Assembly (NCBI GenBank): GCA_025054905.1
Contig: JANWZF010000335.1
Location: 1-30,037, forward strand
Direction of reading: 5' to 3'
Source: Tepidimonas sp.
GTDB lineage: Bacteria > Pseudomonadota > Gammaproteobacteria > Burkholderiales > Burkholderiaceae_C
DNA: 30,037 nucleotides
Numbering within the stretch: position 1 is the first letter of the stretch; every line of letters starts with the position of its first letter. The notes below the pieces were generated by a model that saw nothing but the letters and a program-made list of their open reading frames with translations, did no database searches and was not told the DNA's origin. The position numbers were made by a program, and so were the translations under genes. This document shows, in pieces, positions 23,348 through 30,037 of the stretch.

Positions 23348-25474
23348 ATGAGCCTGTTTCAGAAATACACCAAGACCTTCCAGTGGGGCCGTCACACGGT
23401 CACGATGGAAACCGGCGAAATCGCGCGCCAGGCCACCGGCGCCGTGTTGCTCGACATGGACGGCACCGTCGTGCTGGCCACCGTCGTCGCCCGCCCGGAA
23501 GCCAAGCCGGGGCAGGATTTTTTCCCGCTGACCGTGGACTATGTCGAGAAAGCCTACGCGGCCGGCAAGATCCCGGGCAGTTTCTTCAAGCGCGAGGGGC
23601 GTCCGAGCGAATACGAAACCCTGACCAGCCGCCTGATCGACCGCCCGATCCGGCCGCTGTTTCCGGAAGGCTTTTTCAACGAGGTGCAGATCGTCGTCCA
23701 CACGCTGTCGCTCAACCCCGACGTCGATGCCGACATCCCGGCGATGATCGCCTCCAGCGCCGCGCTGGCCATCAGCGGCATTCCGTTCAACGGTCCGATC
23801 GGTGCAGCGCGCGTCGGCTACATCAACGGCGAGTACGTGCTCAACCCCGGGCCGACCGAGCGGGCGCAGTCGCGTCTGGATCTGGTGGTGGCCGGCACCG
23901 AGTCGGCCGTGCTGATGGTGGAGTCCGAAGCCGACCAGCTCACCGAAGAGGTCATGCTGGGGGCGGTGGTGTTTGGGCACGAGCAGGGCAAGGTGGCCAT
24001 CGAGGCCATTCACGAGCTGGTGCGCGTGGCGGGCAAGCCGGCGTGGGACTGGCAGCCTCCGCCGCGTGACGAGGCCCTGATCGCCAAGGTCACCGAGCTG
24101 GGCGAAGAGCGCCTGCGTGCGGCTTACCAGATCCGCAACAAGCAGGCGCGCACGCAGGCCTGCCGCGAGGCCTACGCAGCGGTCAAAGCGGGCCTGACCG
24201 AGCAGGGCATCGCTTTCGACGAGGTCAAGGTCGACGGCCTGCTGTTCGAGATCGAGGCGCGCATCGTGCGCCAGCAGATCCTCAACGGCGAGCCGCGCAT
24301 CGACGGGCGCGACACGCGCACCGTGCGCCCGATCGAAATCCGCACCGGGGTGCTGCCGCGCACGCACGGCTCAGCGCTGTTCACGCGCGGCGAGACGCAG
24401 GCGCTGGTCATCGCCACGCTGGGCACCGAGCGCGACGCGCAGATCATCGACGCGCTGTCGGGCGAGTACCAGGAGCGCTTCATGCTGCACTACAACATGC
24501 CGCCGTTTGCCACCGGCGAGACGGGGCGTGTGGGCGCGCCCAAGCGGCGTGAAATCGGGCACGGCCGCCTGGCCAAGCGCGCGCTGGTGGCCTGCCTGCC
24601 GAGCAAGGATGAATTTCCTTACACGATCCGCGTGGTGTCGGAGATCACCGAATCGAACGGCTCCTCGTCGATGGCCACGGTCTGTGGTGGCTGCCTGGCG
24701 CTGATGGATGCTGGCGTGCCGATGAAGGCGCACGTGGCCGGCATTGCGATGGGCCTGATCAAGGAGGGCAACAAGTTCGCGGTGCTGACCGACATCCTGG
24801 GCGACGAGGATCACCTGGGCGACATGGACTTCAAGGTGGCAGGCACCACGCAGGGCGTCACTGCGCTGCAGATGGACATCAAGATCCAGGGCATCACCAA
24901 GGAGATCATGCAGGTGGCGCTGGCGCAGGCCAAGGAGGCCCGGCTGCATATCCTGGCCAAGATGCAGCAAGCCATCGCCGGGGCCCGTGAGGACATTTCG
25001 GTCTACGCCCCGCGCCTGTACACGATGAAGATCAATCCGGAGCGCATCCGTGACGTGATCGGCAAGGGCGGGGCCACGATCCGTGCGATCACCGAGGAGA
25101 CCGGCACGACGATCGACATCGCCGAGGACGGCACCATCACGATCGCCTCCACTGACGCCGACCGCGCCGCGCAGGCGCGCAAGCGCATCGAAGCGTTGAC
25201 CGCCGAGGTCGAAGTCGGCCAGGTGTACGAAGGCCCGGTGACCAAGATTCTCGACTTCGGTGCGTTGGTCAACATCCTGCCTGGCAAAGATGGCCTGCTG
25301 CACATCAGCCAGATCGCCAACCAGCGCGTCGAAAAGGTGACCGATTTCCTCAAGGAAGGCCAAATCGTCAAGGTCAAGGTCATCGAGACCGACGACAAAG
25401 GCCGCATCAAGCTGTCGATGCGTGCGTTGCTGGAGCCGGCTGCCCAGGCCGCGCAGCAACAGCAGCAGCAGTGA
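23348..25474 (+). CDS. pnp: Polyribonucleotide nucleotidyltransferase (PNPase)
   Basis: A 708-residue phosphorolytic 3'-5' exoribonuclease that forms a trimer and joins RNase E in the degradosome. Domains: first RNase PH core (about 10-145), helical linker, second RNase PH core (about 320-530) with the metal-site DILGDEDHLGDMDFKVAG near residue 481, KH domain with INPERIRDVIGKGGATIRAI near 560, and S1 domain (VGQVYEGPVTKILDFGALV) near 625. It ends in a run of glutamines (QAAQQQQQQ) coded by CAA/CAG repeats, which could vary in length. The ATG at 23348 has AGGAG seven bases upstream. Confidence 0.98.
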   Translation: MSLFQKYTKTFQWGRHTVTMETGEIARQATGAVLLDMDGTVVLATVVARPEAKPGQDFFPLTVDYVEKAYAAGKIPGSFFKREGRPSEYETLTSRLIDRPIRPLFPEGFFNEVQIVVHTLSLNPDVDADIPAMIASSAALAISGIPFNGPIGAARVGYINGEYVLNPGPTERAQSRLDLVVAGTESAVLMVESEADQLTEEVMLGAVVFGHEQGKVAIEAIHELVRVAGKPAWDWQPPPRDEALIAKVTELGEERLRAAYQIRNKQARTQACREAYAAVKAGLTEQGIAFDEVKVDGLLFEIEARIVRQQILNGEPRIDGRDTRTVRPIEIRTGVLPRTHGSALFTRGETQALVIATLGTERDAQIIDALSGEYQERFMLHYNMPPFATGETGRVGAPKRREIGHGRLAKRALVACLPSKDEFPYTIRVVSEITESNGSSSMATVCGGCLALMDAGVPMKAHVAGIAMGLIKEGNKFAVLTDILGDEDHLGDMDFKVAGTTQGVTALQMDIKIQGITKEIMQVALAQAKEARLHILAKMQQAIAGAREDISVYAPRLYTMKINPERIRDVIGKGGATIRAITEETGTTIDIAEDGTITIASTDADRAAQARKRIEALTAEVEVGQVYEGPVTKILDFGALVNILPGKDGLLHISQIANQRVEKVTDFLKEGQIVKVKVIETDDKGRIKLSMRALLEPAAQAAQQQQQQ

Positions 25475-25502
25475 GACAACCGGCGCCGCTGGGGCCATGG
25501 TC

Positions 25503-26534
25503 ATGGATTCCCTGATGCACGCCATCGAGATCAGCGCCTTCGGCGGCCCGCAGGTGCTGCGGTTGGTGCGCCGTCCCCGGCCCCAGCCGCGCGAGGGCGA
25601 GGTGCTGATTCGCGTCAGCGCCAGCGGCGTCAATCGCCCGGACGTGCTGCAACGCCGGGGCGCTTACCCGCCGCCGCCAGGAGCGCCGGACCTGCCGGGG
25701 CTGGAGGTGGCCGGCGTCATCGACAGCGGCGATGTCGAAGCCATGGAAGCTGCCGGCCTGCGCATCGGCCAGCGGGTCTGTGCGCTGGTGGCCGGCGGTG
25801 GCTACGCCGAATATTGTGTTGCCCCAGTGGGGCAGGTCTTGCCGGTGCCAAGTGGCTGCAGCGACGTGGAAGCCGCCGGCCTGCCGGAGACCTTCTTCAC
25901 CGTCTGGAGCAACGTGTTCGACCGCGGCCGCCTGCAGGCGGGCGAAACGCTGCTGGTCCACGGTGGCGCCAGCGGGATCGGTGTGACTGCCATCCAGATG
26001 GCGCGCGCCTTCGGCGCCCAGGTGATCGTGACGGTCGGCAGCCGCGACAAGGCGCAAGCCTGCCTGCGTCTGGGGGCGCAGCACGCCATCCTGTACCGCG
26101 AGCAGGATTTCGTCGCCGAGGTGCAGCGCTGGACCGCCGGTCGGGGCGCCGACGTCATCCTGGACATGGTGGCAGGCCCCTATGTGGAGCGCGAGATCGG
26201 CTGCCTGGCGGACGATGGACGGCTGGTGATCATCGCGGTCCAGGGCGGTGTGCAGGCCGCCTTCGATGCCGGCCAGGTCCTGCGGCGGCGGTTGACGATC
26301 ACCGGCTCCACGCTACGGCCGCGGTCGGTGGCCTTCAAGGCCGCCATCGCGCGTGAGCTGCGGCTGCGCGTCTGGCCGCTGATCGAACACGGGGCCATCC
26401 GTCCGGTGGTGTACCAGGTGCTGCCGGCGGCACAGGCGGCGCAGGCGCACGCGCTGATGGAGGCCGACACGCACGTGGGCAAGATCATTCTGGACTGGAC
26501 TGCGCCGTTGGCCACAGCGGCTTCAGGAGTATGA
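25503..26534 (+). CDS. NAD(P)H quinone oxidoreductase, PIG3/zinc-free MDR family
   Basis: A 343-residue cytosolic medium-chain dehydrogenase/reductase. The N-terminal GroES-like part (VLIRVSASGVNRPDVLQRRG) is of the quinone-reductase kind and lacks the zinc ligands of alcohol dehydrogenases. ETFFTVWSNVF and the NADPH-binding LLVHGGASGIGVTAIQMA segment near residue 157 place it with the PIG3/TP53I3 group. The physiological quinone or other acceptor is not evident. The start is one of ATGs at 25497, 25503 or 25515; none has a good ribosome site, and family alignment (MHAIEISAFGGP) could favour 25515. The stop codon overlaps an ATG of the next frame and the tpiA ribosome site. Confidence 0.88.
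   Translation: MDSLMHAIEISAFGGPQVLRLVRRPRPQPREGEVLIRVSASGVNRPDVLQRRGAYPPPPGAPDLPGLEVAGVIDSGDVEAMEAAGLRIGQRVCALVAGGGYAEYCVAPVGQVLPVPSGCSDVEAAGLPETFFTVWSNVFDRGRLQAGETLLVHGGASGIGVTAIQMARAFGAQVIVTVGSRDKAQACLRLGAQHAILYREQDFVAEVQRWTAGRGADVILDMVAGPYVEREIGCLADDGRLVIIAVQGGVQAAFDAGQVLRRRLTITGSTLRPRSVAFKAAIARELRLRVWPLIEHGAIRPVVYQVLPAAQAAQAHALMEADTHVGKIILDWTAPLATAASGV
26525..26529 (+). promoter_or_regulatory. Ribosome binding site that decides the tpiA start
   Basis: AGGAG ends one base before the ATG at 26531, which is too close for initiation, but ten bases before the ATG at 26540. The second ATG is therefore the likelier tpiA start. Confidence 0.7.
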
Positions 26535-26539
26535 CCGAC

Positions 26540-27283
26540 ATGCGCAAGCTGATTGCAGGCAACTGGAAGATGAATGGCAGCCTGGCCGACAACGAGGCCC
26601 TGCTGCGGGCGGTGCTGGCAGGGCTGACCCCGGAGCTGGCCGCCGATGTGGCGGTGTGTGTGCCGGCCCCCTATCTGGCGCAGGCGCAGACGTTGTGCCA
26701 AGGCACGCCGTTGGCGTGGGGGGCGCAGGACGTCTCGGCGCACGAGCGCGGCGCCTACACCGGCGAGGTCAGCGCTGCGATGCTGCGTGACTTCGGCTGC
26801 CGCTACGTCATCGTCGGCCACTCGGAGCGGCGCCAGTACCACGGCGAGACGGACGAAGTCGTGGCGGCCAAGGCGCAGCGCGCGCTGGCCGCGGGCATCA
26901 CCCCGATCGTCTGTGTCGGTGAAACCGAGGCGCAGCGCGATGCCGGGCAGACCGAGCTGGTCGTCAAGCGGCAGCTGGCTGCGGTGGTGCACACCGTGGG
27001 TCACTGCGTCAGCGAAATCGTGGTGGCCTACGAGCCTGTCTGGGCCATCGGCACCGGTCGCACCGCCACGCCCGAGCAGGCGCAGGCGGTGCACGCCGTC
27101 CTGCGGGCCCAGCTGCAGGCGGCCACACCGTCGCCGCGGCGCGTGCGCATCCTCTACGGCGGCAGCATGAACGCCAGCAACGCCGCCGCCCTGTTGGCGC
27201 AACCCGACATCGACGGGGGGCTGATTGGCGGTGCGTCGCTGAAGGCCGAGGAGTTTTTGCGCATCGTCGCCGCTGCCGCTTGA
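26540..27283 (+). CDS. tpiA: Triosephosphate isomerase
   Basis: A 247-residue TIM-barrel enzyme interconverting dihydroxyacetone phosphate and glyceraldehyde 3-phosphate. The substrate-binding GNWKMNG is at the start, the catalytic histidine in VIVGHSERR near residue 92, the catalytic glutamate in VVAYEPVWAIGTG near 168, and the phosphate-binding LYGGSMNASN near 210. The start is taken as ATG 26540, which gives MRKLIAGNWK; the upstream ATG at 26531 (ATGA overlap with the previous stop) would add three residues but sits too close to the ribosome site. Confidence 0.97.
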   Translation: MRKLIAGNWKMNGSLADNEALLRAVLAGLTPELAADVAVCVPAPYLAQAQTLCQGTPLAWGAQDVSAHERGAYTGEVSAAMLRDFGCRYVIVGHSERRQYHGETDEVVAAKAQRALAAGITPIVCVGETEAQRDAGQTELVVKRQLAAVVHTVGHCVSEIVVAYEPVWAIGTGRTATPEQAQAVHAVLRAQLQAATPSPRRVRILYGGSMNASNAAALLAQPDIDGGLIGGASLKAEEFLRIVAAAA

Positions 27284-27293
27284 GGGCGGCAGC
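27272..27293 (+). other. Hairpin spanning the tpiA stop codon
   Basis: A perfect eight-base stem, GCTGCCGC / GCGGCAGC, encloses a TTGAGG loop containing the stop codon. There is no T-run, so it is more likely an mRNA-stabilising or processing structure than a terminator. Confidence 0.5.
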
Positions 27294-27349
27294 CTGATGA
27301 TGCGCGGGGCGGTGTCGCAGACCGGATACGGATCGAGGAAAGGACGACC

Positions 27350-27700
27350 ATGAACGTTTTGCATACTTTGTTGGTGATCGTGCAGGTGCTGTCGGCCCTG
27401 GCCATGATCGGCCTGGTGCTGATGCAGCATGGCAAGGGGGCTGATGCAGGTGCAGCCTTTGGGGGAGGCGCTTCGGCCAGTCTGTTTGGAGCCAGCGGCG
27501 GGGCCAACTTCCTGTCGCGCAGCACTGCGGTGCTGGCCACGGTGTTCCTGGCGGCCACGCTGGGGCTGGCGTTCATTGGCTACCAGCGGCCGGCGGCTCC
27601 CGCCTCCAGCGGCAGCGTGCTGGAGAACTTGCCCGCTGCCGCGCCGGCGGCCCCCGCCGCGGCCCCCGACAGCGGTGCGGCCCAGATTCCCGGCAAGTGA
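27350..27700 (+). CDS. secG: Protein translocase subunit SecG
   Basis: A 116-residue inner-membrane protein that supports SecYE during export. Two hydrophobic segments (about 5-24 and 53-75) flank the cytoplasmic loop MQHGKGADAGAAFGGGASASLFG, which is the SecG hallmark. The C-terminal tail (about 80-116) is rich in Ala and Pro. The ATG at 27350 has AAAGGA five bases upstream. The tpiA-secG-tRNA-Leu-nuo order is common in betaproteobacteria. Confidence 0.96.
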   Translation: MNVLHTLLVIVQVLSALAMIGLVLMQHGKGADAGAAFGGGASASLFGASGGANFLSRSTAVLATVFLAATLGLAFIGYQRPAAPASSGSVLENLPAAAPAAPAAAPDSGAAQIPGK

Positions 27701-27760
27701 GTCCCACGCCCCAGCGGGGCGCGTGCACCGACGTGGGGCAAACAGGAGTGCATTTGCGGG

Positions 27761-27766
27761 TACAAT
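27761..27766 (+). promoter_or_regulatory. Putative -10 element for tRNA-Leu and nuo genes
   Basis: TACAAT lies 80 bases before tRNA-Leu in the 145-base gap after secG. The -35 position (around GCAAAC) is weak. A CGCCCC/GGGGCG hairpin without T-run lies just after secG (about 27708-27722). Confidence 0.4.
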
Positions 27767-27845
27767 GTCGCTATTCATCGTTGAAGGACATCACAAGCCG
27801 CCGGTGAGGTACAGCCAGATCCGGACCTCGACGATGCTGCATCAG

Positions 27846-27929
27846 CCGACGTGGTGGAATTGGTAGACACGCTATCTTGAGGGGGTAGTGGCGCAAGCTG
27901 TGCGAGTTCGAGTCTCGCCGTCGGCACCA
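27846..27929 (+). tRNA. tRNA-Leu (anticodon GAG)
   Basis: An 84-base class II tRNA: acceptor stem GCCGACG/CGTCGGC, anticodon stem CTATC/GGTAG (one T-G pair) around TTGAGGG (anticodon GAG at 27880-27882), a variable arm with GGC-GCAA-GCT, T-arm GCGAG-TTCGAGT-CTCGC, and an encoded CCA at 27927-27929. Confidence 0.96.
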
Positions 27930-27982
27930 AATCAAGCACAACATTAGCACCTGCAGGGTGCCCTTTGCCGGAGACGACGACT

Positions 27983-28342
27983 GTGAGCCTCGAGCAGTAC
28001 CTTCCCGTCCTGCTGTTCCTGTTGGTGGGTTTGGCAGTCGGCGTTCTGCCTCAGGTTTTGGGCCACCTGCTGGGGCCCAATCGCCCTGATCCGGAAAAGA
28101 ATTCCCCGTACGAATGTGGCTTTGAGGCCTTCGAGGACGCGCGCATGAAGTTCGATGTGCGCTACTACCTCGTGGCCATCCTGTTCATCCTGTTCGATCT
28201 CGAGATCGCCTTCCTGATCCCGTGGGCCGTGGCGTTTGCCGACATCGGCGCCACTGGCTTCTGGGCTGGGGTCATGTTTTTGATGATCCTGGTGGTGGGT
28301 TTTGTCTACGAGTGGAAAAAGGGTGCCCTGGACTGGGAGTGA
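27983..28342 (+). CDS. nuoA: NADH-quinone oxidoreductase subunit A
   Basis: A 119-residue membrane subunit of complex I with three hydrophobic segments (about 5-25, 60-82 and 88-110). The loop NSPYECGFEAFEDARMKFDVRYYL is the family hallmark and contains the conserved Cys near the quinone site. The start is GTG at 27983, chosen because GGAG lies nine bases upstream and the product then has the usual length; a TTG at 27965 would add six residues. It begins the nuo operon, 53 bases after tRNA-Leu. Confidence 0.96.
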   Translation: MSLEQYLPVLLFLLVGLAVGVLPQVLGHLLGPNRPDPEKNSPYECGFEAFEDARMKFDVRYYLVAILFILFDLEIAFLIPWAVAFADIGATGFWAGVMFLMILVVGFVYEWKKGALDWE

Positions 28343-28398
28343 GTGCCTGGTCCGCCACCGCATGCACCGCCGGCGGCCAGCCGGCCAGGAGCTGACGC

Positions 28399-28878
28399 AT
28401 GATCGAGGGTGTGTTCAAGCAGGGGTTTCTCACCACCAGCTACGACGCGGTGGTGAACTGGGCCAAGACGGGCTCGCTGTGGCCGATGACGTTCGGACTG
28501 GCGTGCTGTGCGGTCGAAATGATGCATGCCGCCACGGCGCGCTACGACATCGCACGCTTCGGCGCGGAGGTCTTTCGCGCCAGTCCCCGGCAGTCGGACC
28601 TGATGATCGTGGCGGGCACGCTGTGCAACAAGATGGCTCCGGCGCTGCGCAAGGTGTACGACCAGATGGCCGAGCCGCGCTGGGTGATCAGCATGGGTTC
28701 GTGCGCGAACGGGGGCGGCTACTATCACTACAGCTACAGCGTCGTGCGGGGTTGCGACCGCATCGTGCCGGTGGATGTCTACGTGCCGGGCTGCCCGCCG
28801 ACGGCCGAGGCGCTGCTGTACGGGATCATCCAGCTGCAGCACAAGATCCGCCGCACCCACACCATCGCGCGGGTGTGA
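28399..28878 (+). CDS. nuoB: NADH-quinone oxidoreductase subunit B
   Basis: A 159-residue peripheral-arm subunit carrying the terminal [4Fe-4S] cluster N2, which passes electrons to quinone. The ligands are visible as tandem Cys36-Cys37 (FGLACCAVEMM), Cys102 (SMGSCANGGG) and Cys132 (VPGCPPTAEALLYG). The ATG at 28399 has AGGAG seven bases upstream. It lies 56 bases after nuoA and 25 before nuoC. Confidence 0.98.
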   Translation: MIEGVFKQGFLTTSYDAVVNWAKTGSLWPMTFGLACCAVEMMHAATARYDIARFGAEVFRASPRQSDLMIVAGTLCNKMAPALRKVYDQMAEPRWVISMGSCANGGGYYHYSYSVVRGCDRIVPVDVYVPGCPPTAEALLYGIIQLQHKIRRTHTIARV

Positions 28879-28903
28879 GCAGGGCAGGACCAGGAGGGAT
28901 ACG

Positions 28904-29554
28904 ATGACAGCGAGCATGGACACGGCGCGCTGGGCGGCGCTGGCGCAGCAGACCGAGCGCCCTGCACCCGAAGCGGTGCAGGCGGCGGTGACGGCGGCGC
29001 TGCAGGGTCTGGCCGAGCGGGTGGAGCTGCAGCGCGGCGAGGTGACGGTGGTGGTGCCGGCGGCGCACTACCGCGCGGCGATGCTGCGCCTGCGCGACGC
29101 CGACGGCTGCCGTTTCGAGCAACTGATCGACCTGTGCGGCGTGGACTACGCCACTTACGGCAACGCCGTCTGGGAGGGGCCGCGCTTTGCCGTGGTGGTG
29201 CATCTGCTGTCGGTGACGCTGAACCAGCGCGTGCGCGTGCGCACGTTCTGCCCCGATGACGACTTTCCGGTGATCGACTCGCTGATCGACGTGTGGCCGT
29301 CGGCCAACTGGTACGAGCGCGAGGCGTTCGATCTGTTCGGCATCGTTTTCGAGGGTCATCCGGACTTGCGCCGCATCCTGACCGATTACGGCTTCATCGG
29401 ACACCCGTTCCGCAAGGACTTTCCGCTGTCGGGCCACGTCGAGATGCGCTACGACCCCGAACGGCGCCGCGTCGTGTACGAGCCAGTGACGATCGAGCCG
29501 CGGGAGATCACGCCGCGCATCATCCGCGAAGACGCCTACGGAGGTCTGCACTGA
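28904..29554 (+). CDS. nuoC: NADH-quinone oxidoreductase subunit C
   Basis: A 216-residue 30-kDa-type subunit of the complex I peripheral arm; it holds no cluster and packs against NuoD. The diagnostic block WPSANWYEREAFDLFGIVF and the following DLRRILTDYGFIGHPFRKDFPLSG are present near residues 135-185. It is separate from nuoD, unlike the fused nuoCD of E. coli. The ATG at 28904 is preceded by AGGAGGG at five bases. Confidence 0.97.
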   Translation: MTASMDTARWAALAQQTERPAPEAVQAAVTAALQGLAERVELQRGEVTVVVPAAHYRAAMLRLRDADGCRFEQLIDLCGVDYATYGNAVWEGPRFAVVVHLLSVTLNQRVRVRTFCPDDDFPVIDSLIDVWPSANWYEREAFDLFGIVFEGHPDLRRILTDYGFIGHPFRKDFPLSGHVEMRYDPERRRVVYEPVTIEPREITPRIIREDAYGGLH

Positions 29555-29593
29555 GACGGGCCGAGCGCGCCCACGGCGGATGGAACACGCACC

Positions 29594-30037
29594 ATGGCAG
29601 AGATCAAGAATTACACCCTGAACTTTGGGCCGCAGCACCCGGCCGCGCACGGCGTGCTGCGGCTGGTGCTGGAGCTGGATGGCGAAGTGGTGCAGCGCGC
29701 CGACCCGCACATCGGCTTGCTGCACCGCGCCACCGAAAAGCTCGCCGAGCACAAGACGTACATCCAGGCCTTGCCGTACATGGATCGGCTGGACTACGTC
29801 TCGATGATGTGCAACGAGCACGCCTACTGCCTGGCGATCGAAAAGCTGCTGGGCATCGAAGTGCCGATCCGTGCGCAGTACATCCGCGTGATGTTCGCCG
29901 AGATCACGCGCCTGCTCAACCACCTGATGTGGCTGGGCTCGCACGGCAACGACTGCGGCAGCTCCACGATCCTGCTGTACTGCTTCCGCGAGCGCGAAGA
30001 CCTGTTCGACATGTACGAGGCGGTCTCGGGCGCGCGC
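29594..30037 (+). CDS. nuoD: NADH-quinone oxidoreductase subunit D (5' part)
   Basis: The first 148 codons of the 49-kDa subunit, open to the end of the window. NYTLNFGPQHPAAHGVLRL at the start and ADPHIGLLHRATEKLAEHKTY are the conserved segments that line the quinone cavity with NuoB. FREREDLFDMYEAVSGAR is the last part seen. The ATG at 29594 gives the standard N-terminus; its ribosome site is weak. The gap to nuoC is 39 bases. Confidence 0.97.
   Translation, partial: MAEIKNYTLNFGPQHPAAHGVLRLVLELDGEVVQRADPHIGLLHRATEKLAEHKTYIQALPYMDRLDYVSMMCNEHAYCLAIEKLLGIEVPIRAQYIRVMFAEITRLLNHLMWLGSHGNDCGSSTILLYCFREREDLFDMYEAVSGAR

Noticed and set aside
24371..25633. 420-residue open frame on the minus strand opposite pnp
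   Set aside because: Composition is that of an antisense frame (His, Gln, Asp, Leu rich), and pnp is unambiguous.
26531..26539. tpiA start at the ATG overlapping the previous stop codon
   Set aside because: AGGAG ends only one base before it, too close for initiation, while the next in-frame ATG has ten-base spacing and the canonical N-terminus.
26180..27778. 532-residue open frame on the minus strand across the quinone oxidoreductase, tpiA and secG
   Set aside because: It runs antisense to three well-supported genes and shows no domain or ribosome site.

Overview
The window reads as chromosomal DNA of a GC-rich betaproteobacterium, most likely order Burkholderiales. The evidence is the protein sequences, the pnp / quinone oxidoreductase / tpiA / secG / tRNA-Leu / nuoABCD order, and the metZ-gltX core genes. 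The genus cannot be fixed from sequence alone. No insertion sequence, phage gene, CRISPR array or rRNA was seen.

Layout. (1) 26-3072, plus strand: metZ, gltX, then a compact tRNA-Ala(GGC), tRNA-Glu(TTC), tRNA-Asp(GTC) cluster closed by a strong intrinsic terminator. (2) 3107-7714, minus strand: one very large signalling gene that joins CheB methylesterase, CheR methyltransferase, a coiled coil, PAS-like modules, GGDEF and EAL. (3) 7790-18595, minus strand: a complete nitrate assimilation operon, transcribed nrtA-nrtB-nrtD-nirB-nirD-nasA-ybiB-cobA, with several 4-base ATGA stop/start overlaps. Upstream lies nasR (NIT + ANTAR domains). (4) 20266-30037, plus strand: housekeeping genes tsaD, an orphan branched-chain-type substrate-binding protein, rpsO, pnp, a zinc-free quinone oxidoreductase, tpiA, secG, tRNA-Leu(GAG), and the start of the complex I operon nuoA-nuoB-nuoC-nuoD (nuoD runs off the end).

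How the nitrate genes work together: NrtABD imports nitrate, NasA reduces it to nitrite, NirBD reduces nitrite to ammonium using siroheme, and CobA makes the siroheme precursor. YbiB, a TrpD2-type protein, is coupled to nasA but has no known role in the pathway.

The most informative stretch is the 335-base gap between nasR and nrtA (18596-18930). Read on the minus strand it holds, in order, a perfect NtrC-type dyad, a 28-base near-palindrome, a sigma-54 -24/-12 promoter lying in one arm of an inverted repeat, two hairpins with identical AACGGC hexaloops (the ANTAR-protein antiterminator signature), and an intrinsic terminator whose 5' arm overlaps the second hairpin. This predicts two-layer control: nitrogen limitation through NtrC/sigma-54 starts transcription, and nitrate sensed by NasR lets polymerase read through the leader terminator. 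Each part follows known families; finding them all together here is read directly from the sequence, and the function is inferred.
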